Of a stretch of DNA of 64,000 nucleotides, positions 9,904-19,047 are shown piece by piece. A model generated the notes under the pieces. The model was given only the letters and a program-made list of their open reading frames with translations. It ran no database searches and was not told where the DNA came from. Each line of letters begins with the position of its first letter. Within the stretch, counting starts at the first letter, position 1. The position numbers and the translations under genes were made by a program. The DNA comes from CAVRAW01 sp963716135 (lineage in GTDB: Bacteria > Planctomycetota > Planctomycetia > Pirellulales > JADZDJ01). Location: assembly GCA_963716135.1 (NCBI GenBank), contig OY970289.1:1178001-1242000 (forward strand), written 5' to 3'.

Positions 9904-10650
9904 ATGAAGAAAAACATTTGCGTATTGTTGCTGCCTGTGGTTGCGGCCGTCGTCCTGTTTCGATGTCCGTCGAAAGCGGAAGACCCCATCAGGCAGCCTG
10001 CTGCGGGCGGCGATCGGCTGATCGCCATCGACGTGCTGCTGGAACCCGATGCGACGATGGTCGAAAAGGCCAAGGCGGCAAATGCGCGACTGCGAGAGAG
10101 CTATCCCCAGGGGTATGCGCTGGACGCCACTCATGCGCCGCATATTACGCTGGTGCAGCGCTACATTCGCGCCAACGACTTGGAGAACGTGAGCCTTGCC
10201 GTCGGCGAGGTTTTAAGCGAGGCGCGGCCGCTGGGGTGGCAGTTCGATGCGACCGGCTACGAATACGGCGCCGCGGATGGTAAAGCGATCGTGCTGTTGA
10301 TGGTCCAGCGGTCGCAAGAGCTGATGCGCCTGCAGGCAGCGGTTATCAAAGCCGTGGAACCGTTTGCCGCGGCGGGCGGCGGTTCGGAGGCGTTCGTGAC
10401 CGATTCAGATGCGCCGCAAATCAATCAGCAGACGATCGATTGGGTGGCCCACTTCGTGCCCAATGCCAGCGGCGACAATTTCAAGCCGCACGTGACCGTG
10501 GGCGTGGCCGGCGAAGATTTCGTGAAGCGATTGCAGACCGAGCCGTTCAAATCGTTCACATTCAAAGTCGTTCACGCGGCGATCTATCAGCTCGGTGATT
10601 TCGGCACGGCGCGAAAAAAGTTGTGGACCTGGAACAACCTCGAGCAATAG
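9904..10650 (+). CDS. Exported 2H phosphoesterase-like protein
   Basis: A 248-residue protein of the 2H phosphoesterase superfamily (relatives: RNA 2',3'-cyclic phosphodiesterase and 2'-5' RNA ligases). It has the two hallmark H-x-T/S motifs, PHITL with His80 and PHVTVG with His196. The N-terminus is a signal peptide (KKNICVLLLPVVAAVVLF), so the active protein is extracytoplasmic, where RNA is an unlikely substrate. It starts 4 bases after the sulfatase stop and ends 4 bases before the HAD gene, so the four genes from FGE to HAD look like one operon. The substrate is unknown. Confidence 0.75.
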   Translation: MKKNICVLLLPVVAAVVLFRCPSKAEDPIRQPAAGGDRLIAIDVLLEPDATMVEKAKAANARLRESYPQGYALDATHAPHITLVQRYIRANDLENVSLAVGEVLSEARPLGWQFDATGYEYGAADGKAIVLLMVQRSQELMRLQAAVIKAVEPFAAAGGGSEAFVTDSDAPQINQQTIDWVAHFVPNASGDNFKPHVTVGVAGEDFVKRLQTEPFKSFTFKVVHAAIYQLGDFGTARKKLWTWNNLEQ

Positions 10651-10654
10651 CGGC

Positions 10655-11656
10655 ATGTTGATCGAACGACGAACTATTGCACCCCTGCTCTTTGCGCTGG
10701 CGATTCTGATCGGCGGGCGAAGCGCTCAGGCCGACGATCCGCTCCCGTCCTGGAACGATGGCCCTGCGAAAAAAGCGATCGTCGATTTCGTCCAGCGCGT
10801 GACCAAAGAAGGCGGGCCCGATTTCGTCGCGCCCGAAGATCGCATCGCCGTGTTCGACAATGACGGGACGCTGTGGTCCGAACAGCCGACGTATTCTCAA
10901 GGCGCGTTCATGATGGATCGTTTGCGGGAGTTGGCACCGCAACATCCCGAATGGAACGAGAAGGAACCGTTCAAATCGGCGCTGGCGGGAGACTATAAAG
11001 CGGTCGGCAAGCTCGGCGCCCGCGGCATCTTGGAACTCATTACTGCTACGCACTCGGGCATGACGACGGACGAATTCGAGACGATCGTGAAGCATTGGCT
11101 GGCCACGGCCAAGCATCCGCGCTTCCATCGCCGCTACACCGACTTGGTCTATCAGCCGATGCTGGAAGTGCTCGTCTATTTGCGGGCCAACGGTTTCAAA
11201 ACGTACATCGTTTCCGGCGGCGGCATCGAATTCATGCGTCCCTGGACGGAAAAGGTGTACGGCATTCCGCCGCAGCAAGTGATCGGCAGCAACATCAAGA
11301 CAAAATACGAACTGATCGACGGCAAACCGGCCCTGGTGCGGCTCCCGGAGATCGACGTCATTGCCGACAAGGCTGAAAAGCCGGTCTGCATCGAAAAATT
11401 CATCGGCCGCAAACCGATCGCCGCCTTCGGCAATTCCGACGGCGATTTGCAAATGCTCGAGTGGACCACGCTGCACGGCGGCCCGCACCTCGGGATGCTG
11501 GTGCATCACACCGACGGGAAGCGCGAATGGGCCTACGACAAAGATTCGCACGTAGGCAAGCTCGACAAGGGGCTCACCGAAGCCCCCGAGCGCGGCTGGA
11601 CGTTGATCGATATGAAGAACGACTGGAAGGTAATCTTCCCGTTTGAGGCAAAGTAG
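10655..11656 (+). CDS. Exported HAD-superfamily phosphatase
   Basis: A 333-residue HAD-type phosphohydrolase. Motif I is FDNDGTLW with the nucleophile Asp68 and the acid/base Asp70, motif II is the TYIVSGGG strand, and motif III/IV is AFGNSDGDLQML with its metal-binding Asp residues. This layout is nearest to phosphoserine-phosphatase-like members. The ATG at 10655, 4 bases after the previous stop, gives a signal peptide (LLFALAILIGGRSAQA); longer reading from upstream would place unrelated sequence before it. As last gene of the FGE/sulfatase group it may dephosphorylate a product released outside the cytoplasm, which is inference. Confidence 0.82.
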   Translation: MLIERRTIAPLLFALAILIGGRSAQADDPLPSWNDGPAKKAIVDFVQRVTKEGGPDFVAPEDRIAVFDNDGTLWSEQPTYSQGAFMMDRLRELAPQHPEWNEKEPFKSALAGDYKAVGKLGARGILELITATHSGMTTDEFETIVKHWLATAKHPRFHRRYTDLVYQPMLEVLVYLRANGFKTYIVSGGGIEFMRPWTEKVYGIPPQQVIGSNIKTKYELIDGKPALVRLPEIDVIADKAEKPVCIEKFIGRKPIAAFGNSDGDLQMLEWTTLHGGPHLGMLVHHTDGKREWAYDKDSHVGKLDKGLTEAPERGWTLIDMKNDWKVIFPFEAK

Positions 11657-11709
11657 CCGGCCACCGTCTCCGTAAGAAAAGCTTGGTATGCTATCTATAG
11701 GAGAATTGA

Positions 11710-13905
11710 GTGGACCAAGCGAAGCTATCCTCGAAGGCTGCCAGCGCGGTGCGGTCGGGCACGCGCAGCGCTCTGCGCTCGATCGCCTTCACTAGTCTTT
11801 TGCTCCGCAAACAGCTTTGGATCTGGCCGATCATCGCGGCACTGCTGTTGGGCGCCTGCGGCTGGTGGGTGAGCCGTTCGGTGGAAAGCGCGATGCATCA
11901 ACGCCGCGCCGCGGAACTAACCACCATTCTCAATGCAGATATTGCGGCCCTGCAGGTGTGGACAGCCGATCAAGCCCGGCAGGCCGAGCTGATTGCCAAA
12001 GACAACCAGCTTCTGCCCGACGTTCAATCGCTGCTAAAGGCGGCGGCATCCACGGGCGATTTGGGGCGGCCGCTGCTCCAATCGCCCGCCCAGGAAGCTA
12101 TTCGCGCGAAGATGAAACCGCAAATGGCGCTGGGCGGATACTCGGGCTTCTTTCTGATTTCTCCCGATGCGCTCGTGCTTGCCGCCGATCTCGATGCGCC
12201 CGTCGGCAAAACGCTGGCGGGCTATCAGAAAGATTTCTTGGAGCAGGTAGCTGGCGGAACGGCCGCAGTTTCCCGCCCCTTCCGCAGCAAATTGCTGCTG
12301 GTGGACGAGCATGGCGACGTCAAAGCCAACCTGCCCACCATGTTCACTGCTGCGCCGTTGCGTGATGAGCATGGGCACGTGGCAGCGGTATTGGCACTGC
12401 GCATTCGGCCCGATATCGATTTCACGCGGATCTTGCAAGTGGCGCGCAGTGGAGCTACCGGAGAAACGTATGCCTTCGATCGCGACGGACTGTTTCTAAG
12501 CGAAAGCCGCTTTGACGACGACTTGAAGCAAATCGGATTGCTCGCCGATTTGCCCGACTCGCGCTCGGTCCTCACGTTGGAGCTGCGCAATCCAGGCGTG
12601 GATATGACCAGCGGGGCGCGGCCGGCCGAGCGCCGTGCCAACCAACCGCTTACCCGCATGGCCGCAGCGGCGGTGCAAGGCGACGACGGCGTTGATGTGC
12701 TCGGCTACCCCGATTACCGCGGCGTGCCCGTGGTCGGAGCCTGGAAATGGCTGAAAGACGAAGGGATGGGCGTGGCCACCGAGCAGGACGTGGCCGAAGC
12801 CTTCCGGCCGCTGTACGTGCTGCGGCGCGCTTTCTGGGGAATGTTTGCTTTGCTGGTTGTGGCAGCCGTGGCCATTTTCATATTCACCATCATCGTCGCC
12901 CGCGCCAATCGCGAAGCCCGACTCGCCGCGCTGGAGGCCAGGCAACTCGGCCAGTACAAGCTCGATCAAAAGTTGGGCGAAGGGGGCATGGGTGTGGTGT
13001 ATCGGGCACATCACAACATGCTGCACCGCCCCACCGCCGTAAAGTTCCTGGGCATGGACAAAACCAACGAGCAAACTTTGGCCCGCTTCGAACGCGAAGT
13101 GCAGATGACCAGCCGGCTGAATCATCCGAATACGATCGCCATTTACGATTACGGCCGCACTCCCGAAGGCATCTTCTACTACGCCATGGAATATCTGGAG
13201 GGCATCAACCTGGAAGACCTGGTGAAATCGTACGGGCCGCAGCCAGAGGGGCGCGTCGTATCGATCTTGCTGCAGGTGTGCGGCTCGCTGGCCGAGGCGC
13301 ACGCCATCGGGCTGATTCACCGCGACATCAAGCCGGCGAATATCATCCTGACCGAGCGCGGCGGCTTGTACGATTTCGCCAAGCTCTTGGATTTCGGCCT
13401 GGTCAAAGCGCTCGATTCGCGCAAAGATTCCTCGCTGACCACCGCCGGCTCGCTTACGGGAACGCCGCTGTACATGCCGCCGGAAGCGATTCAACACGAA
13501 CAAATCGACGCCCGCAGCGATCTCTATTCCCTGGGCGCCGTGGGCTATTACTTGTTGACGGGCACGCCGGTATTCGACGCCGGCAACGTGCTGCAGATCC
13601 TGCAAAAGCACGTGATGGACGAACCCGAACCGCCTTCGCGCCGCTTGGGCAAGCCGATCTCGCCGCAATTGGAGGCAATCCTCCTCAAATGTCTGGCCAA
13701 GGAATTATCCGGCCGACCGCAATCCGCCGCCGAATTGGCCGATGCGCTGTCCTTGTGTTTGGCTGAAACGAAATGGACGCAAAAGGATGCCGAACTTTGG
13801 TGGCAGCGGAATCGCCCGCGCAGCGACCCGGCAACAACTCAGCCGGAAACCAAGAAGGAAGACATCGCCGCCACGCAACTCATCGCCAAGTCAAGCCTCC
13901 ATTAG
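11710..13905 (+). CDS. Membrane Ser/Thr protein kinase with extracytoplasmic sensor
   Basis: A 731-residue Hanks-type kinase. Segment 36-57 is a membrane helix, 58-373 an extracytoplasmic domain resembling Cache-type sensor domains, and 374-397 a second helix. The kinase follows from about 412 with the glycine loop LGEGGMGVV, the catalytic HRDIKPAN near 536, the metal-binding DFG near 561 and an APE-like PPEA. All catalytic residues are present, so the kinase should be active. The start is GTG 11710, with AGGAGA at 11699-11704. The topology suggests it senses a ligand outside and phosphorylates cytoplasmic proteins; ligand and targets are unknown. The 35-residue C-terminal tail is rich in Thr, Gln and Lys. 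Confidence 0.9.
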   Translation: MDQAKLSSKAASAVRSGTRSALRSIAFTSLLLRKQLWIWPIIAALLLGACGWWVSRSVESAMHQRRAAELTTILNADIAALQVWTADQARQAELIAKDNQLLPDVQSLLKAAASTGDLGRPLLQSPAQEAIRAKMKPQMALGGYSGFFLISPDALVLAADLDAPVGKTLAGYQKDFLEQVAGGTAAVSRPFRSKLLLVDEHGDVKANLPTMFTAAPLRDEHGHVAAVLALRIRPDIDFTRILQVARSGATGETYAFDRDGLFLSESRFDDDLKQIGLLADLPDSRSVLTLELRNPGVDMTSGARPAERRANQPLTRMAAAAVQGDDGVDVLGYPDYRGVPVVGAWKWLKDEGMGVATEQDVAEAFRPLYVLRRAFWGMFALLVVAAVAIFIFTIIVARANREARLAALEARQLGQYKLDQKLGEGGMGVVYRAHHNMLHRPTAVKFLGMDKTNEQTLARFEREVQMTSRLNHPNTIAIYDYGRTPEGIFYYAMEYLEGINLEDLVKSYGPQPEGRVVSILLQVCGSLAEAHAIGLIHRDIKPANIILTERGGLYDFAKLLDFGLVKALDSRKDSSLTTAGSLTGTPLYMPPEAIQHEQIDARSDLYSLGAVGYYLLTGTPVFDAGNVLQILQKHVMDEPEPPSRRLGKPISPQLEAILLKCLAKELSGRPQSAAELADALSLCLAETKWTQKDAELWWQRNRPRSDPATTQPETKKEDIAATQLIAKSSLH

Positions 13906-13926
13906 CCGGAGGGCAACGCCCTCCGG
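13906..13926 (+). terminator. Strong hairpin after the kinase gene
   Basis: A perfect 9-bp stem (CCGGAGGGC / GCCCTCCGG) with the three-base loop AAC begins immediately after the kinase stop. No U-run follows, so it is either a weak or factor-assisted terminator or an mRNA 3'-end stabiliser. Confidence 0.5.
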
Positions 13927-14265
13927 AGAATCGCCGTCAAACGCTCCATCACCCCGCCCCGTTTAGCCGCGACGCGCGGTCCGCGAAGCGGAGCGCTTTT
14001 CAGTATAAACTTCACGCCGTTGTGGCCCAAAAATTAACTAGCCAATTGGGCCACTCATCTGCTTTAATAGTCTCAGCCGATTCGGACAACGAGCTCAGCC
14101 AAATTAGCAGGGCCGACTAGGAAGTCCGCCACTGGCGCACCGTAATCGGGAAGCCTTTCGCCGCCTGAGCCGAAGGTTCGCCTTCGGTGAATTCGCCCTG
14201 TCATCGGGACTAGGATGCAGGGACCCACGACTCGGGGCGGTCACCATCAGGTGCTATGTCCCGCG

Positions 14266-14400
14266 CGCTCGTCCGCCAATGCGGCGGATCGGGCAGGCAA
14301 GCAGCGTGAGCGCGGACTCCGTTCCCGTCACAAGCTTGTCGGACGACATTTAGCGCATGTCGTCCACTTTTTCGGCCCGATCCGCCGCGGCGGACGAGCG
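14266..14400. repeat. Large nested inverted repeat
   Basis: Arms 14266-14294 and 14375-14400 are complementary over about 26 bases, except for a three-base AAT insertion in the left arm. The 80-base loop holds a second inverted repeat, GGACGACAT at 14341-14349 with ATGTCGTCC at 14357-14365. As RNA it would fold into a long stem with an internal arm. No coding capacity is evident around it. Confidence 0.7.
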
Positions 14401-14472
14401 CCAAATTTTTCGTGCTGTTCGCGTCTTTCGTGGTAATCCCCTTTTTGCCGCGCACGCAATTCCGCGCACGAC

Positions 14473-14502
14473 GGCAGGGCGAGGCCCCCGCCGAGCCCTG
14501 CC
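14473..14502. repeat. Dispersed GC-rich repeat, GEAPAEP-coding type
   Basis: The element carries GGGCGAGGCCCCCGCCGAGC and is bounded by the 8-base inverted arms GGCAGGGC (14473-14480) and GCCCTGCC (14495-14502). In the plus frame it translates as GEAPAEP. It is related to the elements at 6307-6333 and 55440-55475. Confidence 0.55.
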
Positions 14503-15092
14503 CAAAGCCCGCTCGCCGATCCTCGCTGAATAAGCTACCAGCGCAAAAAAAAGGCCCCCGGAAAGGCCGGGTCCCAGGGGGGCAAAGGACTCCATCCGTT
14601 TCCGGGAGCGATTGGACGCTGCGGCGGGTTATGTGCGGCGCGAGACTGGGGATTTGATGCCCGCGCGGGTGGGAACGAGTTTGCTCTCCTTGCAATGCGT
14701 CGAAAGACGCGTGTGTTCCGCTTTCGATCCGCTCACGTTCGTGTTTCGAAGCGAACGGCTCGCATCCTTGCTGCCGTTGTCGCTTCGCAGGTCCGCAGGA
14801 TTGAAAGCCAGTTTGATGCCGCCCTCAACCCCCGATGCAGACCCAACCACTAGTGGTTTACGCGATTATCCATTGACTTGTGCGATGGCGACTCCGGCCG
14901 CGCGGCATGCGACCAGCGCTTGCCGAATCAGCCATCGTGAGGCGGGAGAATAGGGCAATACCCAACACCGGTCAAGGTCGCTTTTGTCAGGCGACGCTTC
15001 GCGTTTTCGCGGTATTAGTGACGCCGATTTTGCGGCGCGATGCTAGCGTGATTGAGGAGGTGACGAGGGGCGAGATTCGAGCGACAAGCGAA

Positions 15093-15749
15093 TCACCAAC
15101 GCGGCTCTTCCGAGCCGACTAGCGGCACAAAACGACAACCGGACAACTCTCGTTGGTGCGGCTTGCCCGCCACCTTGCGAATTGCTTGCAGCGATTGCGT
15201 TTCGCTGGAGCCCAATGGAATGACCAAGATGCCGCCTTCGGCCAGTTGATCGAAAAGCGTTTGCGGCATTCGCTGCGCCGCGGCGGTAACGATGATCCGA
15301 TCGTACGGCGCATCTTCCGCCCAACCGTATGTGCCATCACCGACTTTCAAAGTGAAATTCTCATAGCCCAGCGACTGCAAAACTTTCTCGGCCTGAAACG
15401 AAAGCTGCGGATGCCGCTCGATGCTCGTCACCCAACGCGCCAATTCGCAGAGCACCGCGGTCTGGTACCCGCTGCCCGTGCCGATCTCCAGCACCGATTC
15501 GGCGCCAGTCAGTTCCAAGGCTTCGGTCATCAGCGCCACAATATAGGGCTGGCTGATCGTCTGGCCGCAATTCAGCACGAGTGCGCGATCGGCATAGGCG
15601 CCGGCCTGTTCTTCCTCGGTGACGAATCGTTCGCGCGGCACCTTGCCCATGGCCGCGAGCACGCTCGCATCGTGGATATCACGCCCTTGAAGTTGCTCGA
15701 CGACCATTTTACGTCGAGCGGCGGCGATTTTGTCGTCAAACGGTGACAT
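15093..15749 (-). CDS. pcm: Protein-L-isoaspartate O-methyltransferase
   Basis: A 218-residue enzyme that methylates isoaspartyl residues in aged proteins with S-adenosylmethionine so that they can revert to normal aspartate. The SAM-binding motif I is LEIGTGSGYQTA, followed by the post-I acidic residue (SIER) and the family motif YDRIIVTAAA. The conserved NCGQTISQPYIVALM segment upstream is typical of PCMT. The start is the ATG at 15749 (MSPFDDKI); the in-frame ATG five codons earlier lacks family support. It is downstream of recJ on the same strand, separated by a 164-base spacer that holds a long palindrome. Confidence 0.92.
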   Translation of the reverse strand: MSPFDDKIAAARRKMVVEQLQGRDIHDASVLAAMGKVPRERFVTEEEQAGAYADRALVLNCGQTISQPYIVALMTEALELTGAESVLEIGTGSGYQTAVLCELARWVTSIERHPQLSFQAEKVLQSLGYENFTLKVGDGTYGWAEDAPYDRIIVTAAAQRMPQTLFDQLAEGGILVIPLGSSETQSLQAIRKVAGKPHQRELSGCRFVPLVGSEEPRW

Positions 15750-15793
15750 GAGGCGGCGCCCCAAGGTGTTCTATCGCGTGTCAGGTGCGAGCC

Positions 15794-15872
15794 AGAAGAG
15801 GAGAAAAGGAGAAGATGAGAAGTGGAGATTTCGAAATTCTGCTTTTCTGCTCTTCTGCTCTTCTCCTCTTCT
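15794..15872. repeat. Palindromic spacer built from GAGAAG words
   Basis: A roughly 80-base imperfect palindrome between recJ and pcm. One arm is purine-rich with reiterated GAGAAG/GGAGAA words, the other is its pyrimidine-rich complement. The outer 12 bases pair perfectly (15794-15805 with 15861-15872), and the centre is the palindrome ATTTCGAAAT. It would form a long hairpin in RNA from either strand. Confidence 0.75.
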
Positions 15873-15912
15873 TGCGGCCAACCGCGCCCGCAGTTAGAAC
15901 GCGGTTGCGACT

Positions 15913-17658
15913 TCAGCCGGCTCGGCTGCGCCAATCGGCGATATGCAATTCTACCGTGCGGCGGCCGTTGAAGTTATTGATGACCGGCCGGAAGGCGAAG
16001 CTGAAAGTGCCATCGGCGGCGGAAAGTTCGTCGGCCCAATCGCCGTTGCCAAAGGCGACGCCGCGGATCTTCACGCCGTGCTGGTCCAATCGCAGAGCAA
16101 GATGCTGGCTGTTTTTGCCCATCCGCTTGGGCGGCTCGGTCAATCGCACGCCGCTGGCGCAAAGAATCGGGCGGCGATTGCCTTCACCGAAGGGAGCCAG
16201 CCGTTCCATTTGCTGGACCACTTCTCGCGTGAGCGCTCCCAGGACGGTTTCAGCATCGATCCACAATTCGGCGGTGCGTTCTTCTTCGCGAATTTGCGTC
16301 GCGGCGATCTGGCGGAACTGTTCGCGGAACGTGCTCAGGTGCTGATCTTCGATTCGCAATCCGCCGGCGGCCGCGTGTCCGCCGTGGCTAACCAATAATT
16401 CCGCGCAGGCCGCCAAGGCGTCGCAGACATGGAAGCCGGGAACGCCGCGCACCGACCCGATGCCCGGCTTTACTCCCAATTCATCCTGAGCAATCAGCAC
16501 GACGGGGCGATGATACTTTTCCGCCAGTCGCCCGGCGACGATGCCGATCACACCGGGATGCCAACCGCGGCCGGCCAGCACTAAGGCCGCATTGTGCTCG
16601 GGATCGAACTCTTGATGCACTTGTTTATTGGCCGCGAGATAGATGCTGCGTTCCAGACTGTCGCGGCTGCTATTGAGTTCGTGAAGGTATTCGGCCAGCG
16701 CAGCGGCCCGTTCGGCGGATTCGGTTGTGAGCAGTTCCACGCCCAGTTGGGCCTGTCCCAAGCGGCCGGCGGCGTTCAGCCTGGGCCCAAGAGTGAATCC
16801 GATATCTTCGCACTCCAACACTGATTTTTGATCGAGCTTGGTCAACTTCATCAGCGCGGCCAGGCCCGCCGTCGGCCGATCGCACAGGCTGCGCAGGCCG
16901 TGGTGCACCAGGATGCGGTTCTCGTCGACCAGCGGCACGACGTCGGCGACGGTGCCGATTGCGGCAATGCCGATCGCCCGCAGCAGGAACGACCGCATCG
17001 AATCGGACACTTTCTTCGCTTGGCAGGCGCGCTGACAGAGTGCCCAGGCGAGTTTGAACGCCACGCCGGAGCCGCTGAGGCCGGCGAACGGATAGTTGTG
17101 GCCGGGCAAGCGCGGGTGGACGATGGCCGCGGCATCGGGCAACTGGGCGGCCATTTCATGATGGTCGGTGATCACGAGTTCCAGGCCAAGTTCGCGCGCC
17201 GTGCGGGCTTCGTTCACGCTGGCGATGCCGCAATCGACCGTGATTACCATTTGGCTGCCGCGCTGGGCCAGCGTGCGCAGCGCTTCGTCGTTCAGACCGT
17301 AGCCTTCGTCGATGCGGTGGGGAACGTAGAAATCGGCCTTCGCCCCCATCAATTGCAGGCAGCCAAGCAAGATGGCGGTGGCGGTCATGCCATCGGCGTC
17401 GTAATCGCCGTACACCGTGATTTGCTTTCCGGCGGCGACCGCGGCATTGATTCGGTCGGCAGCGGCGGTCAGGCCCGGCAACAGTTCCGGGTCGCGCAGG
17501 CCGCTAATCTTGGGATCCAAGAATTCTTTGGCGGCGGAGGGATCGCAGATGCCGCGGCAGATCAAGAGTTGCGCGACGACGGACGACACGCCGGCTTCGC
17601 GCCCCAAGCGAGCAATTCCATCGGGATCGTGCGGCCGAATCCGCCAGCGTTTGGGCAT
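15913..17658 (-). CDS. recJ: Single-stranded-DNA-specific exonuclease RecJ
   Basis: A 581-residue 5'-3' single-strand exonuclease used in recombination and mismatch or base-excision repair. The DHH-family motifs are visible: DYDADGMTATA (motif I, metal-binding Asp), the DCGI strand, TDHHEM (the DHH motif) and, in the DHHA1 domain, SHGGHAAAGG. A C-terminal OB-like domain follows. The start is the ATG at 17658 (MPKRWRIRPHD), which matches the usual RecJ opening; a longer frame from 17676 adds only six residues. It lies between rpmG and pcm, all on the minus strand, with palindromic spacers on both sides. Confidence 0.93.
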   Translation of the reverse strand: MPKRWRIRPHDPDGIARLGREAGVSSVVAQLLICRGICDPSAAKEFLDPKISGLRDPELLPGLTAAADRINAAVAAGKQITVYGDYDADGMTATAILLGCLQLMGAKADFYVPHRIDEGYGLNDEALRTLAQRGSQMVITVDCGIASVNEARTARELGLELVITDHHEMAAQLPDAAAIVHPRLPGHNYPFAGLSGSGVAFKLAWALCQRACQAKKVSDSMRSFLLRAIGIAAIGTVADVVPLVDENRILVHHGLRSLCDRPTAGLAALMKLTKLDQKSVLECEDIGFTLGPRLNAAGRLGQAQLGVELLTTESAERAAALAEYLHELNSSRDSLERSIYLAANKQVHQEFDPEHNAALVLAGRGWHPGVIGIVAGRLAEKYHRPVVLIAQDELGVKPGIGSVRGVPGFHVCDALAACAELLVSHGGHAAAGGLRIEDQHLSTFREQFRQIAATQIREEERTAELWIDAETVLGALTREVVQQMERLAPFGEGNRRPILCASGVRLTEPPKRMGKNSQHLALRLDQHGVKIRGVAFGNGDWADELSAADGTFSFAFRPVINNFNGRRTVELHIADWRSRAG

Positions 17659-17684
17659 CGTCGTCCTGACTAGCAATAAAACAG

Positions 17685-17749
17685 GGTGTCTGGTTCCAGG
17701 TGTCTAGTGTCTGGGTTACGAGACACCAGAAACCAGACTACCAGACACC
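17685..17749. repeat. Palindromic spacer built from GTGTCTGG words
   Basis: An inverted repeat between rpmG and recJ. The arm 17685-17714 consists of variants of GGTGTCTGG/TCTAGTGTCTGG, and the arm 17720-17749 is the imperfect complement (GACACCAGAAACCAGAC...CCAGACACC). The short loop GTTAC separates them. The same words are reiterated within each arm, so several registers of pairing are possible. Confidence 0.75.
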
Positions 17750-17752
17750 GAT

Positions 17753-17917
17753 TCACTTCTTCTTCTCCACGTGCATCGTGTGCTTGCGCAGCCGTGGCGA
17801 ATACTTGCTGAGCTTCAGCTTTTCGCCGCCGGGCTTGCGGCGGATGGCGTAGTTATGGTCCCCCGTCTCTTCGCAGACGAGAAACAGGGTTTCCGCTTTC
17901 TTCTTACTCTTGCCCAT
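17753..17917 (-). CDS. rpmG: 50S ribosomal protein L33
   Basis: A 54-residue protein with the L33 C-terminal signature KLKLSKYSPRLRKHTMHVEKK. Only one Cys is left (LVCEETG) of the two CxxC pairs, so this is the zinc-free type. The ATG at 17917 is preceded on the minus strand by AGGAG six bases away, which excludes the longer upstream frame. It is transcribed away from rpsL, and the 200-base divergent region holds the str promoter. Confidence 0.92.
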   Translation of the reverse strand: MGKSKKKAETLFLVCEETGDHNYAIRRKPGGEKLKLSKYSPRLRKHTMHVEKKK

Positions 17918-18035
17918 GGGGCTTCTCCTGACAGGGCCATTGCGGCCAGATTGGATCGGGTGTGCCATCGATTGTATCGCTAAGGTCGCGGCGTCTAAAG
18001 GGGTAGCAGCGTTTGGAACGAGCCTGCACACGCGA

Positions 18036-18063
18036 TTGACAGTGGGCCTATTTCCTGTACGAT
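18036..18063 (+). promoter_or_regulatory. Sigma-70-type promoter of the rpsL operon
   Basis: TTGACA (18036-18041) and TACGAT (18058-18063) are separated by 16 bases and lie 54 bases before the rpsL start. This is the consensus -35 with a 4/6 -10 element, in the divergent region between rpmG and rpsL. Confidence 0.65.
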
Positions 18064-18117
18064 TTACTCTTTCCGTCCCTAAGCTTTGGCCCTTTCCAGA
18101 GTGTTTCGAGTCACCGC

Positions 18118-18486
18118 ATGCCGACGATCAATCAACTGGTCAAGAGTCGCCGCCGGGCGAAGCGGAAGTTCAGTAAGTCGCCCGTGTTGGATAAATGCCC
18201 GCAGAAGCGCGGCGTTTGTCTGCAAGTGAAGACGATGACCCCGAAGAAGCCGAATTCCGCGCTGCGGAAGATCGCGCGGGTTCGTTTGAGCAACGGCAAG
18301 GAAGTGACCGTGTACATTCCCGGCGAAGGGCACACGCTGCAGGAGCACTCGATCGTGCTGATTCGCGGCGGCCGAGTGCGCGACCTGCCCGGCGTGCGGT
18401 ACCACATCATCCGCGGCACTCTGGATTGCCTGGGCGTGGAAGGGCGTAAGGGGAGCCGGAGTTTGTACGGCGCCAAGAAAGGTTAA
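18118..18486 (+). CDS. rpsL: 30S ribosomal protein S12
   Basis: A 122-residue decoding-centre protein. The streptomycin-region motifs are intact: TPKKPNSALRK with the usual Lys, and GVRYHIIRGTLD. The sequence is wild-type-like at the positions where resistance mutations arise. It is the first gene of the str-type cluster, 8 bases ahead of rpsG. Confidence 0.97.
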   Translation: MPTINQLVKSRRRAKRKFSKSPVLDKCPQKRGVCLQVKTMTPKKPNSALRKIARVRLSNGKEVTVYIPGEGHTLQEHSIVLIRGGRVRDLPGVRYHIIRGTLDCLGVEGRKGSRSLYGAKKG

Positions 18487-18494
18487 CGCAGCAG

Positions 18495-18966
18495 ATGGGT
18501 CGCATTACCGCTAGTGCCACGACATTGAAGCCCGATCCGCGCTACGGATCGGTGTTGGCCAGCAAGTTCATCAATTGCATCATGCATGATGGCAAGAAGA
18601 GCACCGCGCAGGCGCGTGTTCTACAAGGCGCTGGATATCGTCAAGGAAAAGATTGCGGACAAGACGCCGATCGAGGTGTTCACGCAGGCCATGGAAAACG
18701 TGAAGCCGGCGATCGAAGTGCGATCCAAGCGCGTCGGCGGGGCGGCCTATCAGGTGCCCATGCAGGTGAGCCGCAATCGGCAGCAATCGCTGGCCATTCG
18801 CTGGATTCTGCAAGCGGTCCACGAAAAGAAAGGCCGGGCCACCCACGAGAAACTGGCCGAGGAACTGATGGCGGCGTTCAATCGTGAAGGGGCCGCCATG
18901 ACGAAGCGCGAAAACGTGCACCGCATGGCCGACGCCAACAAGGCTTTCGCCCACTTCGCCTGGTAA
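18495..18966 (+). CDS. rpsG: 30S ribosomal protein S7, frameshifted in this sequence
   Basis: S7 binds the 3' domain of 16S rRNA and nucleates small-subunit assembly. The first 39 residues (MGRITASATTLKPDPRYGS..., through DGKKSTAQ) read in one frame. The rest, from RVFYKALDIVKEKI to the C-terminal RMADANKAFAHFAW, reads one frame later. Removing one base around 18609-18612 (GCGCAGGCGCG) restores a normal protein of about 156 residues. S7 is essential and no second copy is seen here, so I treat the indel as a sequence error. As given, translation would run on into an unrelated 130-residue product ending at 18887. Confidence 0.93.
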
Positions 18967-19047
18967 AGCGTTGCGATACAATGGCCGCTTCGTGCCCCAC
19001 AGGCGCAGCGGCTTTTTTCATGCGCACGTCTTATGGAGTTGAAAAAC

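Larger units (their letters stand above)
13927..15092. other. Long stretch without a recognisable gene
   Basis: About 1.17 kb in which no open frame shows a known family, a ribosome binding site or neighbour-like codon use. It holds a large inverted repeat (14266-14400), a dispersed GEAPAEP-type element (14473-14502), a hairpin-prone CCCCCGG/CCGGG run near 14555-14580 and small palindromes near 14735-14760. It may be decayed sequence or carry non-coding RNA; I see nothing decisive. Confidence 0.6.

Noticed and set aside
14210..14695. Minus-strand frame of 161 codons in the gene-free stretch
   Set aside because: It runs through inverted and dispersed repeats and shows no recognisable protein features.
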